DNA of 33,432 nt. Source: Micromonospora sp. CPCC 205371. GTDB taxonomy: Bacteria > Actinomycetota > Actinomycetes > Mycobacteriales > Micromonosporaceae. The stretch's first letter is position 1, and every line of letters begins with the position of its first letter. Positions 6,869 to 14,775 of the stretch are shown here, piece after piece. The stretch spans positions 13,144 to 46,575 of the forward strand of contig NZ_JAIBNX010000046.1 of NCBI RefSeq assembly GCF_026130045.1. The letters are read 5' to 3'. The notes below the pieces were generated by a model. The model did not search any database. It saw only the letters and a program-made list of their open reading frames with translations, and was not told where the DNA came from. The translations under genes and the position numbers were made by a program.

Positions 6869-8119
6869 TCAAGGGCCGGCACCTGGCCGGCGCACACGGA
6901 TTTCGCCCACGTTGATCACGTACGGGTCGGCGAGCAGGTCGCCCGCGCGCCGGTTGCCCGCGAGTGACAGCCAGGCCGCCTCCGTCTCCGACCACGGGAA
7001 GTCGTGCCAGGAGACCCAGTACGCGACCGCGGGATAGTCGGCGCGCAACCGCGTGGCGTAGCCGGTGGTGTCCAGGTCGCCGAACCGGTCGTGCGCGCCG
7101 AGCAAGGCCGCAGAGTACTCCGCAACGCCCACCACCTCGGGCAGCCGCAGGTGCTCGGCGTAGTCGAGGATGGCCAACTCGTCGTGGTACGCCGTGCCGG
7201 CCACCACGTCCACCACGTCGGAGCCCGGATAGGCCCACCCAGCGGGGTGTATTCCGGGCACCGGCTGCCCGCCGTAGGTCAGTCCGCTGGACGCGGGCGA
7301 GTACACCCACAGCAGGTTGTTCAGCCGGCGTACCTGGGTGAAGTACCGGTACATGTGCCGCCAGATGTCCACATAGGGCGACGCGTCGTCACCGTGCACG
7401 GTGCTGCCCCACCAGAACCAGAACCCGTTCATCTCCTGCATCGGCCGCCAGAGCACAACGACGCCCGCATCGCGCAGCGCGGCCAGTGCGTCCGCGACGC
7501 GGTCGAGCTTGCGCAGCCACACCCGGCCGGCCGGGGTGCCGGGGTCGAGCAGGTCGCGCAGATCGTCGACGCCCTCCAACTGTCCCGCGTCGGTTCGGGT
7601 GTCGGTCCAGCGGCCTGGGTTGCCCTCGATGTCGCGTTCGTCGTTGAGCCACGGGCTCAGCGGCGACCAGGTCACCGCGACCAGGCCACCGCGCCGCTCG
7701 TGCGCGACCAGCACGCCGTTGGCGGTCGTGAGCTGCACGGAGGTGAACACCTGGTCATGCTCGTAGTCGAGCCCTACCACGCCGACGCGCTGTCCGGTGT
7801 CCGCGGCGAGCCGCTCCACCAGCCGCGGGTAGCCGAACCAGCCATCCGAGTCGGTCGCCTGGGAGCCGTGCCCGACGTTCTGGCCCGAGACAACCCCGGC
7901 CGCGACGCCTGCCGAGCGGCAGGTCAGCGCCCACAGGTACGCGTGCGTGCGGACCGTCTCGGCCGTTGCCTGCCGGTTGGCGGTGCGCGGCGCGTGTGCA
8001 CAGACCCGGGCCCCACCGGTGTCACCGGCGACGGCCACGGCCTGCCCGGCCGCGACCGCGCCGGTCACCACGGCCAAGGGAAAGACACCGGCGACGAGCG
8101 CGGTAATGGCCTTGAGCAT
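6869..8119 (-). CDS. Secreted glycoside hydrolase family 26 protein (beta-mannanase-like)
   Basis: A 416-residue GH26 enzyme. The N-terminus is hydrophobic (residues 4-30), consistent with a signal peptide. The GH26 barrel starts around GVVSGQNVG (75-83). The acid/base is Glu229 in WRPMQEMNG and the nucleophile Glu334 in GVAEYSA; aromatic residues WFWWG after the first Glu line the -1 site. GH26 members cleave beta-1,4-mannan or mixed beta-1,3/1,4-glucans with retention; which one applies here cannot be seen. No carbohydrate-binding module is attached. The ATG at 8119 has only a weak Shine-Dalgarno sequence. It is the third secreted carbohydrate-active gene in the window. Confidence 0.88.
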   Translation of the reverse strand: MLKAITALVAGVFPLAVVTGAVAAGQAVAVAGDTGGARVCAHAPRTANRQATAETVRTHAYLWALTCRSAGVAAGVVSGQNVGHGSQATDSDGWFGYPRLVERLAADTGQRVGVVGLDYEHDQVFTSVQLTTANGVLVAHERRGGLVAVTWSPLSPWLNDERDIEGNPGRWTDTRTDAGQLEGVDDLRDLLDPGTPAGRVWLRKLDRVADALAALRDAGVVVLWRPMQEMNGFWFWWGSTVHGDDASPYVDIWRHMYRYFTQVRRLNNLLWVYSPASSGLTYGGQPVPGIHPAGWAYPGSDVVDVVAGTAYHDELAILDYAEHLRLPEVVGVAEYSAALLGAHDRFGDLDTTGYATRLRADYPAVAYWVSWHDFPWSETEAAWLSLAGNRRAGDLLADPYVINVGEIRVRRPGAGP

Positions 8120-8192
8120 GGCTCATTGTCGCGGCGGCCATCGATACCGGTCAACGGAAAGGCAGTAGCGTTCCGGCGTCGTGGCGGCAGTT

Positions 8193-9506
8193 TCAGTACT
8201 CGGCCTCGGGCACTGGAAGGCGACCGGGAGCCGGTATTTCTGCCGGATGACCGGTCTCGTCCGGGCTGACCTGATCGGAGTAGTGCAATTGCCCGTCGGC
8301 GCCGACGACGGTGGTGTGCCCCTCCCTGACGGCGGCCTCGACCAAGGCCGCGAGCTCTTCCTGTGAGGCGTTCGGATGGTCCATCGCGATGGTGCGACCT
8401 ATGTTGTTGTTGTACAGATCCATCGTCTCGCGAAGTGCCGGGTTACCCGCCACGCTCTCGTGCGCGTTCGCGAACCGCTCGGTCCATTCAGGCCCATGCT
8501 GGCTTGTCATCAAGGCGTTCCAGTAGGCATGCCGGAACGCGTCTTGATGGTTGTCGTCGCCCCCGCTAGCGGGAAACCGCTCCTCGGCGGCGGCAAACGC
8601 TTCGTCACGCAACTCCCGGAACCGTATCTGCTCGGTCGGACTCAACTCGTGAAGAATCGCGGCCTCGGAGGCCTGGACCTCTTCCGACCCGAAGATCCAC
8701 CCCGCCGGCGTGAGCCACCCGTCTGGGTACGTCACCCGCTGACTCTGGTCGGTCACCTGGTAGGCGGCCACGACGGCCAGATTGGGCCGACGCGAGTTGG
8801 GGTCACTGGCGGCCTGCGCCGTCTCCCCGGCAAGACCTGGGGTGCCCTCGATAATCTCCTCCGCGGGCGATCCGCCGAAGACCGCGGCCATGTTGTTCCA
8901 GATGGAGCCGGCGCGGAAGTTGGGCAGCATCTCGTACGCCGCGGTCAGTGCCCGCGCCGCGGTCTGACGTGCCTCGGCCTCGACCGAGATCGCCTGCCGG
9001 TACGCGCCGGATGCCGTCCCATAGAGATCCTCGGCCGTGGCGCGCACCTGCTCGATCTGTTCCCGTACCGCGTTCTCGTACAGCGCGTCGTCGGTACCTA
9101 TCGTGGCCCGAAGGTCGTCCCACAGCAGCATCGGGCTCATACTCGCGCGCAGACCGCCAGGGATCAGACCGTTTCTTGACAGCAGGGTCCGCAGCTCTAC
9201 CTCCGCGCCGAACCCAGCCGCGACGTGCAGTTTGGCCGCGTCCTGCCCCTCGACGTAGTCGGTGACCGCCCCGCCCGCCTTGTCATAGCCATCGCGCAGC
9301 TGCTCGATCAGCGAGATCGCCTCACGCAGCCGCTGCTCACACAGCTCACCCGCGTCGGACCGCCACTGCAGGGTGCCCGGCAGGGCGCCGAGAGTCGGCA
9401 TGGCAGAGTCGATCAACCGCACCACACGCCGATACTCCTCGGCCGCCAAACCCACCAGGATCGGATCCATCCGTTCGATGTGCTCGACATCGCTGCGATA
9501 CGTCAC
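8193..9506 (-). CDS. Putative type VII-secreted effector with toxin-like C-terminal domain (DUF6973-like)
   Basis: A 437-residue two-part protein. Residues 1-200 are a long helical region with heptad-like stretches (EQRLREAISLIEQLRDGY; YENAVREQIEQVRATAEDLY), as in the N-terminal parts of ESX/WXG-related effectors. The C-terminal ~120 residues carry a conserved pattern: DAFRHAYWNALM (322-333), AHE (348-350) and MDLYNNNIGR (362-371). From memory this matches the DUF6973 type found at the end of putative polymorphic toxins; the activity is not known. There is no signal peptide. The GTG at 9506 lies 4 bases after the stop of the EspC-like gene, so the two are co-translated. No candidate immunity gene follows; the next gene is GH26. 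Confidence 0.65.
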   Translation of the reverse strand: MTYRSDVEHIERMDPILVGLAAEEYRRVVRLIDSAMPTLGALPGTLQWRSDAGELCEQRLREAISLIEQLRDGYDKAGGAVTDYVEGQDAAKLHVAAGFGAEVELRTLLSRNGLIPGGLRASMSPMLLWDDLRATIGTDDALYENAVREQIEQVRATAEDLYGTASGAYRQAISVEAEARQTAARALTAAYEMLPNFRAGSIWNNMAAVFGGSPAEEIIEGTPGLAGETAQAASDPNSRRPNLAVVAAYQVTDQSQRVTYPDGWLTPAGWIFGSEEVQASEAAILHELSPTEQIRFRELRDEAFAAAEERFPASGGDDNHQDAFRHAYWNALMTSQHGPEWTERFANAHESVAGNPALRETMDLYNNNIGRTIAMDHPNASQEELAALVEAAVREGHTTVVGADGQLHYSDQVSPDETGHPAEIPAPGRLPVPEAEY

Positions 9507-9510
9507 GGCG

Positions 9511-9846
9511 TCACCCGTCCCGCTGCTCGGGTGGCACGTAGGCGGAGTTCCTCAGCACATCCACGATGTCTCCGGCGACGTCCTCGTCGAGCGCCGCGTA
9601 GGCGCCCGCAGCCGACCTCAACTGCGTGGACAGCGCCGCCAGCACGGCGACCGCATCCTGGTACTGATCCTCGGCAAAGGCAGCGAACGTCTGGTTTACC
9701 TCGACAACGTCTGCATGAGCCTTCGGATCCTGCACCTGCCCGGTAATTCCGGGCTCGGGCCGCCCGGCCTGCAGCAGCCCCGCCAACTCCACGAGGACGT
9801 TCGCGCTTCCGTCCAAAGAAGCAGGTGCGACCTCAACGCCACTCAT
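9511..9846 (-). CDS. EspC/WXG-like type VII secretion partner protein
   Basis: A 111-residue, mostly helical acidic protein. The ATG at 9846 has GGGAGGA at 6-12 bases upstream. A helix-turn-helix layout (VLVELAGLLQ ... FAEDQYQDAVAVLAALSTQLRSAAGAYAALDED) is followed by a Y-x-x-x-D sequence (Tyr83 to Asp87), the general C-terminal secretion signal of type VII substrates, placed as in EspC/WXG100 proteins. It probably forms a secreted helical dimer with the N-terminal region of the downstream effector. The ESX machinery itself is not in this window. Its start overlaps the stop of a 28-codon ORF as ATGA. Confidence 0.65.
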   Translation of the reverse strand: MSGVEVAPASLDGSANVLVELAGLLQAGRPEPGITGQVQDPKAHADVVEVNQTFAAFAEDQYQDAVAVLAALSTQLRSAAGAYAALDEDVAGDIVDVLRNSAYVPPEQRDG

Positions 9847-9929
9847 CGAGAATCCTCCCGACAAGGCCGCGCCTCGAGCGCCTCGCGGAGCCTGTCGACT
9901 CTATTGGCGAGTCGATCAACGTGCGTCAT
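9843..9929 (-). CDS. 28-residue small ORF translationally coupled to the EspC-like gene
   Basis: The ATG at 9929 follows GGGGAGACAGG, a strong Shine-Dalgarno site. The 28-residue product (start MTHVDRLANRVDRLREALEA) is a single amphipathic helix with Val/Leu at heptad positions and many Arg/Glu pairs. Its TGA at 9843-9845 overlaps the next ATG as ATGA, and the Shine-Dalgarno site of that gene lies inside it. It could be a real microprotein or only a coupling leader. The 200 bases upstream, to the oxidoreductase stop at 10129, hold no other gene that I can see. Confidence 0.5.
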   Translation of the reverse strand: MTHVDRLANRVDRLREALEARPCREDSR

Positions 9930-10128
9930 GACCTGTCTCCCCAACGCGCGCCGCCCTTGGCGATTCACAGATTCCGATACATGCCACGTTAGTTACTCGC
10001 GCACGTCGAGCAAGATCATCTGCTGAGAATTTACACGAATCTGAGTATCGGCAGCGGCAGAACAGCACGTCACCTCGATGCGGTTCGGGCGAGGCTCGCG
10101 GTAGTCGTCCCCTTCCGGGAACTGGGGG

Positions 10129-11031
10129 TCATGGGACGATCACGACGCCGCCGCGGACGCCGCCTTGGGCCAGCCGGTCATGAGCGGCCGCGGCGTCGGC
10201 GAAGGAGTACACCCCGGCGACCCGAAGCAGGATGTCGCCGCTGGTGACGAGTTTGACCAGTTCACCCAGCCGCGGTCCGTCCGGCAGCACCCCCAGCGCG
10301 AAGGTCCGGATTCCCCGCACCGGCTCCGGGCGAACCGGAGGCGACGCGGCCACGTAGCCGCCGCCGTCGCGGATGAGGCCCAGCAGCGAAGGACCGATCA
10401 CCGCCAAATCGATCACCGCATCGAACGTCCCCGTCGGTTCGTCGGAGCGCGACAGGAATGCCGCGCCCAGCGACTCCACGAACGCACGGTCGTCCGATCC
10501 GGCGAGTCCCGTGGCCCGCAGGCCGGTCGCGCGGGCCAGCGCCAGGACGAACCCGCCGACCTGTCCGGCGGCGCCGGTGACGAGCACGGTCGAACCCGCC
10601 GGGACCGCGATCAGGTCGAGTGCCTGGGTGGCGGCGAGGCCGTTCGTCGGCAGGGTCGCCGCCTCGGTTGCGGCGACGCCGGCGGGCGCAGGGGTCAGCC
10701 AGGCCGCGTCGAGCACCACGTACTCCGCGTGGGCACCGACCGTGGTTCGCAGCCATGGCGAGAAGCCGATGACCTCGTCGCCGATCATGAACTGCTCGAC
10801 CGCCGGGTCGACCGCGTCGACGGTGCCGGCCACATCCCAGCCAGGCGTGTACGGCAGACCGGTCGGCAGCGGGGCCGGGAACCGACCGGAGCGGATCATC
10901 AGGTCGACTGGGTGGACGACGGACGCGGCGACCCTCACCCGTACCTGCCCCGGCCCCGGCTCGGGCATCGGCACGTCGGCCACGTGCAGGACCTCCGGCC
11001 CGCCGAACCGTGCATAGCTGACTGCGCGCAT
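10129..11031 (-). CDS. NADP-dependent quinone oxidoreductase (zinc-independent MDR family)
   Basis: A 300-residue medium-chain reductase/dehydrogenase of the quinone reductase type. The N-terminal GroES-like half has MRAVSYARFGGPEVL, PEPGPGQVRVRVAA and PYTPGWDVAGTV; the Rossmann half has VLVTGAAGQVGGFVLALA for the dinucleotide. The catalytic zinc ligands of alcohol dehydrogenases are absent, as expected for this branch. It should reduce quinones or enones with NADPH in the cytoplasm. The ATG at 11031 has AAGGAGA at 7 bases. It is divergent from an HxlR regulator with a perfect operator between them, a common quinone/electrophile-responsive pair. Confidence 0.92.
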   Translation of the reverse strand: MRAVSYARFGGPEVLHVADVPMPEPGPGQVRVRVAASVVHPVDLMIRSGRFPAPLPTGLPYTPGWDVAGTVDAVDPAVEQFMIGDEVIGFSPWLRTTVGAHAEYVVLDAAWLTPAPAGVAATEAATLPTNGLAATQALDLIAVPAGSTVLVTGAAGQVGGFVLALARATGLRATGLAGSDDRAFVESLGAAFLSRSDEPTGTFDAVIDLAVIGPSLLGLIRDGGGYVAASPPVRPEPVRGIRTFALGVLPDGPRLGELVKLVTSGDILLRVAGVYSFADAAAAHDRLAQGGVRGGVVIVP

Positions 11032-11097
11032 CGCTGTCTCCTTGTTGGACTCTCGTGATCCCCACGACCGTACGAATCAGCGGGCACCATGAGTAAG

Positions 11098-11117
11098 TAG
11101 GTACCGTGAAGTACCTA
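11098..11117. promoter_or_regulatory. HxlR operator between the oxidoreductase and HxlR genes
   Basis: TAGGTAC-CGTGAA-GTACCTA is a perfect 7-bp inverted repeat with a 6-base spacer in the divergent region. GTAC/GTACC half sites spaced like this are typical of HxlR-family operators. Confidence 0.65.
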
Positions 11118-11137
11118 GGGCACCGATGGAGGGCAAG

Positions 11138-11536
11138 ATGGCGACGACGACCGCGGCACAACGCCGCGAACAGGCCAAACGCGACTACGACGCGTTCCTG
11201 CAACAGTGCCCGACCCGCGAGCTGCTGAGCAGGCTCACCGACAAGTGGGTCGCACTGGTGATCCCAGCACTCGCCGACGGCCCGCAGCGGCACAGCGAGC
11301 TCGCCAACCGCATCGCCGGCGTCAGCCAGAAGATGCTCACCCAGACCCTGCGCACGCTGGAGCGCGACGGCCTGGTCACCCGCACGGTCACCGCCTCGGT
11401 ACCGGTTCGCGTCGACTACGAACTCACTCCGCTCGGCCACGAACTGTTTCCGGTCATGATCGCGATCAAGAACTGGGCGGAGACGCACATGGACCGAGTC
11501 TTCGAGGCCCGCGCCCGATTCGACGCACGCCCCTAG
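11138..11536 (+). CDS. HxlR-family transcriptional regulator
   Basis: A 132-residue winged-helix regulator of the HxlR family. The single Cys near the N-terminus (FLQQCPTRELLSRLTDKW) is the residue used for redox sensing in related quinone-responsive members. The HTH runs through HSELANRIAGVSQKMLTQTLRTLERDGLVTRTV and the wing through VPVRVDYELTPLGHEL. The ATG at 11138 has GGAGGG just upstream; ATG at 11126 with AGGG at 5 bases is nearly as good. It probably represses itself and the divergent quinone oxidoreductase until a quinone or electrophile modifies the cysteine (family knowledge, not visible here). Confidence 0.9.
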   Translation: MATTTAAQRREQAKRDYDAFLQQCPTRELLSRLTDKWVALVIPALADGPQRHSELANRIAGVSQKMLTQTLRTLERDGLVTRTVTASVPVRVDYELTPLGHELFPVMIAIKNWAETHMDRVFEARARFDARP

Positions 11537-11538
11537 TT

Positions 11539-11583
11539 GGTGCGCGGACCTTCGCCGGCCGGACGCCGGCCGATCCGCGCACC
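11539..11583. terminator. Bidirectional terminator hairpin after HxlR and NDH-2-like genes
   Basis: A perfect 10-bp inverted repeat (GGTGCGCGGA at 11539-11548, complement at 11574-11583) encloses a second GCCGGC-type hairpin, giving a long imperfect stem. It starts 2 bases after the HxlR stop and lies 30 bases downstream of the convergent flavoprotein gene. Confidence 0.75.
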
Positions 11584-11612
11584 GAGGTCGTCCAGCTCGA
11601 CGACGGACAAGC

Positions 11613-12806
11613 TCACCGGGCCGCGACCGGCCGGTTAGCCCGCCCGCCAGTGCGCGCCAACGCCCGCGCCGGCACGGTGACCCACCGCGACAGCCGGTAC
11701 GTCTTGGGTGGGCTGCTGGTCACCGCCTCCTTGTAGGCCACCGCCGCCCAGCCGGTCAGATACCACCGCGCGGGTGAATCGTCGGGATGAGTGAACTGGA
11801 TGACCGCGTCCCGCCGGCCGAGGCTGACCGGCTGGTGAATGTACCCGAACCGGAACGGCTTGGGCTTCTTGCCGCGCAGCCGGCGGGCGATGCTGTCGGC
11901 GGCGTGCGCACCCGTCGGGATACCGCTCTGGCAGGTGCCGTGGATCTCACCCCACGCCTGCCGGATCGCGGCGGCATCACCGATCGCGTACACCGAAGGA
12001 TGCGACACCGAGGCCAGCGTCGCATCGACCACGACCCGGCCCTTGCCGTCGACAACCAGACCCGCCTCCCGGGCGAGCGGCGCGGCGACGAACCCGGTGG
12101 TCCACAGGCAGGCGTCGACCGGCACCAGTTCGCCACCGGCCAACTCCACCGCGTCCGGCAGCACCTTGGTCACCTCGACCCCGGCGAGCACCTCCACGCC
12201 GAGCCGGTCCAGCGCGTCGCGCAGGTAACGGCGCGCCTTGGCTCCCATCATCGCGCCAGGCTCGTCGCGGCCGAGTAGCACCACCCGCACGCCCTGATAG
12301 CTCTCGGCGATCTCCGCGGCCGCCTCGACGCCGGTCAAGCCTGCCCCCGCGACGGCGACGGTGCCGCCGCCGCGCTTGCTCAGTTCGGCAAGCCGCGCGC
12401 CGAGACGCGCCGCCTCGGCGGGGCTGTTCAGCGTGTACGCGTGCGCGTCCACCCCCGGCACCGTGGTGGTGTCGGTGACGCTGCCGACCGCGTACACCAA
12501 ATAGTCGTAGCTCAGCAGCCGCTCGCCCTCGGCCCCAGTAACGCGGACCTCCTGTCGCTCCGGATCGATGTTCGTAGCCCGACCTTGCACGAACTCGGCA
12601 CCGACGCCGGACAGCAGCTCCGGAATCCGATAGTCGGACAGCGCCTGGCCGGTGGCGATCTGATGCATCCGCAGCCGCTCGGTGAACCGGTCCGACGGGT
12701 TTACCAGAATCACCTGGGCGCGAGCGCGTCGGGTGTGCCGGGCCAGCCGGACCGCGCTCATGACGCCGGTGTAGCCGCCGCCGAGCACGACGATCGTAGG
12801 TGTCAT
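11613..12806 (-). CDS. FAD-dependent NAD(P)H oxidoreductase (NDH-2-like)
   Basis: A 397-residue flavoprotein of the two-dinucleotide-binding-domain family close to type II NADH dehydrogenases. The FAD motif is IVVLGGGYTGVMSAVRLA at the N-terminus, the NAD(P)H motif VAVAGAGLTGVEAAAEIAE near residue 150, and the second FAD motif SVYAIGDAAAI near residue 280. The C-terminal part has FGYIHQPVSLGRRDAVIQF and a basic tail that could touch the membrane. The ATG at 12806 is preceded by GAGGAGGA at 5-12 bases; an in-frame GTG at 12824 has no site. It lies downstream of a universal stress gene on the same strand but 123 bp away, so it probably has its own promoter. Confidence 0.85.
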   Translation of the reverse strand: MTPTIVVLGGGYTGVMSAVRLARHTRRARAQVILVNPSDRFTERLRMHQIATGQALSDYRIPELLSGVGAEFVQGRATNIDPERQEVRVTGAEGERLLSYDYLVYAVGSVTDTTTVPGVDAHAYTLNSPAEAARLGARLAELSKRGGGTVAVAGAGLTGVEAAAEIAESYQGVRVVLLGRDEPGAMMGAKARRYLRDALDRLGVEVLAGVEVTKVLPDAVELAGGELVPVDACLWTTGFVAAPLAREAGLVVDGKGRVVVDATLASVSHPSVYAIGDAAAIRQAWGEIHGTCQSGIPTGAHAADSIARRLRGKKPKPFRFGYIHQPVSLGRRDAVIQFTHPDDSPARWYLTGWAAVAYKEAVTSSPPKTYRLSRWVTVPARALARTGGRANRPVAAR

Positions 12807-12911
12807 GTCGTCCTCCTCGTACACGCGCCCCGAGTGGGGCTTTCACCCTCACGGACGAGGCAGCACGGGCAAGTGTGACCAGGCGTGAGGCCGACCACAC
12901 CGAAGGGCGAG

Positions 12912-12927
12912 CCGGTCAAGTGACCGG
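12912..12927. promoter_or_regulatory. Perfect 7-bp palindrome between the USP stop and the NDH-2-like gene
   Basis: CCGGTCA-AG-TGACCGG lies 2 bases past the stop of the universal stress gene and 105 bases upstream of the flavoprotein start. With a 2-base centre it suits a dimeric DNA-binding protein better than an RNA hairpin. It is a candidate operator for the flavoprotein gene. Confidence 0.4.
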
Positions 12928-12929
12928 GG

Positions 12930-13868
12930 TCATGACTGCTTCGGTGGTGGTACGGGACGGACGACAGCGACCGGGCAATCGGCGTGGTGGATCAGCGCCC
13001 GGCTAACCGACCCCAGCAGTAGGCCGACGAAGCCGCCGTGGCCACGCGACCCTACGACGACGAGCTGCGCATGCCGGGACAGGTCCTTGAAGGCCTCAGC
13101 CGCGCGACCGCTGACCAGCCGCTGCTCGACGGGCAGGTCAGGGTGAGTCTCGGCCAGGCCGGCGACCGACTCGGCCAGTACCCGCCGCTCTTCGGCCTCG
13201 ACCCGATCCACGTCGTACACCAGCGGCAGCATGTCTCCCGGGCCGGTGGAGACGGGCGCGGTCCAGGCGTGCACCGCCAGCAGCGACGCGCGCCGCCATT
13301 CCGCCTCGTCGGCGGCGAACGCTATCGCGGCAGCCGAGGTCGGTGCCCCGTCCACCCCGACCGCCACCGGGCCGCTTCGCCGATGCTCGCCCCGCGTTAC
13401 CAGGAACGGGCAGGCCGCGTGCGCGGCCACCTGCACCGCCACCGACCCCAGCAGAAGACCGCCGAACCCGCCGTGACCGCGCTGGCCGACCACCAACAAG
13501 GCGGCCTTGTCGGATTCACTGGTCAGCACCGCGGCGGCACCGCCGTCGATCACCTCCGCGGACACCCGTACCCCGGGCGCGCAGTGCCGAGCGTGCGTCT
13601 GGGCGTGCTCGACCACCTGTTCGGCGTGGGCGCGCAGCGAGGCGTCGGCGTCGCGGTACGCGTCGAGCTCGCCGTAGGCATCGGCTGGTAGCGCCGCGGT
13701 CCCCAGCGTTGGCGGTACCGGCGTGTACACCGGCGACACGAATCCGTGCACGATCCGCAGCGGCCGATTGCGCGCCACGGCGATCCGCGTCGCATGCTCC
13801 ACCGCAGTCAGGCTTTGGTCGGAACCGTCCACCCCTACCAGCACAGGGCCGCCGGCCAGCGCGGTCAC
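12930..13868 (-). CDS. Tandem universal stress protein (two USP domains)
   Basis: A 312-residue cytoplasmic protein with two UspA domains. Each has the start PVLVGVDGS / PVAVGVDGA and the ATP-binding pattern G-x-x-G-x(9)-G-S: GQRGHGGFGGLLLGSVAVQ in the first half and GSRGHGGFVGLLLGSVSRA in the second, followed by CPFLVTRG and CPVAVVRP. The GTG at 13868 has GGGGGG at about 5 bases; a TTG at 13880 would overlap the previous stop. Double USPs of this type bind ATP and are induced by hypoxia, nitric oxide and starvation in mycobacteria. The gene directly follows the small membrane-protein gene. Confidence 0.92.
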   Translation of the reverse strand: MTALAGGPVLVGVDGSDQSLTAVEHATRIAVARNRPLRIVHGFVSPVYTPVPPTLGTAALPADAYGELDAYRDADASLRAHAEQVVEHAQTHARHCAPGVRVSAEVIDGGAAAVLTSESDKAALLVVGQRGHGGFGGLLLGSVAVQVAAHAACPFLVTRGEHRRSGPVAVGVDGAPTSAAAIAFAADEAEWRRASLLAVHAWTAPVSTGPGDMLPLVYDVDRVEAEERRVLAESVAGLAETHPDLPVEQRLVSGRAAEAFKDLSRHAQLVVVGSRGHGGFVGLLLGSVSRALIHHADCPVAVVRPVPPPKQS

Positions 13869-13880
13869 CTCGCCCCCCAA

Positions 13881-14159
13881 TCACTCGAACAGCGAGTAGT
13901 GGCGGCCAGGCTCGGCCCGGTGGCGGCGACGCAACCGTCGGCCCACCACGATCAGATCGATCAGGGCGACGGCGGCGAAGATGGCCGACAGCACCGCCAG
14001 CACCGGCTGGTCGGCGCGGAACAGCAGCGCGGCCAGTACGACCATGAAGACCAGCCCGAACCCGGCCATCAGCGCCCGCATGTTCAGCGCGCTGTAGGCG
14101 TGGCCGACCGTGCCGCGGCGGCCCTTGGGCTGCCCAGGCTGTGTCATATCGGATGGCAT
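13881..14159 (-). CDS. Small two-helix membrane protein (DUF6343-like)
   Basis: About 92 residues if started at ATG 14159; ATG 14147 is possible and neither has a strong Shine-Dalgarno sequence. After a basic N-terminus (QPKGRRGTVG, then AYSALNMR) there are two transmembrane helices (LMAGFGLVFMVVLAALLF and VLAVLSAIFAAVALIDLIVV) and a basic cytoplasmic tail ending HYSLFE. The ALNMRALMAGFG and ALIDLIVV patterns recall DUF6343 proteins of actinomycetes, from memory. It sits 12 bases upstream of the universal stress gene and is probably in its operon. The function is unknown. Confidence 0.6.
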   Translation of the reverse strand: MPSDMTQPGQPKGRRGTVGHAYSALNMRALMAGFGLVFMVVLAALLFRADQPVLAVLSAIFAAVALIDLIVVGRRLRRRHRAEPGRHYSLFE

Positions 14160-14203
14160 ACCCACACTTGCTGGGGGGATAAACAGGCGGAGCCGAGCTG
14201 GGT

Positions 14204-14554
14204 TCAGTGGGCGCCGGCCGCCGGGTCGTCCTGGGTCCGCATTTCGCGCAGAGCCTCGTCGGCGGCGATGACCTCCTGGTACCACTGCCGGTGCACCTTG
14301 TAGGTGCGGTCGAGTTCAATCTTGTGGTAGAGCCCGGTCGGCTTGCCGAACCAGAAGTCGCGCGGGAGCCGCTGTGCCTCGCCGTGGCCCACGACGAGGA
14401 TCGCGCGGTCGGTGACCACGAATGTCTCCGCCGGCACCGTGAAGATCCCCGAACCGGTCACCGTGACGAATCCCGTCTGGATCTGCTCGCCGGGCTCCAG
14501 ATGCGGCTCCGCCCGAGCGGCGATCATCTTGGCCCGTCGTTCCTTGTAGCCCAC
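14204..14554 (-). CDS. Conserved hypothetical protein with possible PH-like beta fold
   Basis: A 116-residue soluble protein. The GTG at 14554 is chosen because GGGAGGA lies 6-12 bases upstream and coding-like sequence begins there (GYKERRAKMIAARAEPHLEPGE). The middle alternates short strands (IQTGFVTVTGS, TFVVTDRAILVVGHGEAQRLPRDFWFG), similar to bacterial PH/GRAM-type domains. It ends in a charged helix (WYQEVIAADEALREMRTQDD). I do not recognise a named family. It is followed at 45 bp by the small membrane-protein gene and the universal stress gene, so the three may be one transcript. The 220 bases between its start and the CapA-like gene show no further gene. Confidence 0.6.
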   Translation of the reverse strand: MGYKERRAKMIAARAEPHLEPGEQIQTGFVTVTGSGIFTVPAETFVVTDRAILVVGHGEAQRLPRDFWFGKPTGLYHKIELDRTYKVHRQWYQEVIAADEALREMRTQDDPAAGAH

Positions 14555-14775
14555 GGCTTTCCTCCCGCTACCACGCGCATCCGGGCGGCCTGATTCCAGG
14601 ACACGCGTCACTGGGAATCCGACGTTATCACCGTCACCGGCTCCCGCCGATGACCCCGATCCGGTCAGTGTGGGTGTCTCCCGGTCGGGGTAGTACCGGC
14701 CTGTGGCCAACCCACGAACCCGGCACGATCTGAACCACGAGCAGCGGAAGTCGCTACACGGCTAGCCGGGCCCCG

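Noticed and set aside
7004-8269. Long open frame antisense to the GH26 gene
   Set aside because: It is a by-product of high GC in the third codon position; its product is low-complexity, while the minus strand has catalytic GH26 motifs.
12807-12900. Extra N-terminal coding region before the NDH-2-like gene
   Set aside because: The strong GAGGAGGA site fixes the start at 12806; upstream frames lack ribosome binding sites and domain signal.
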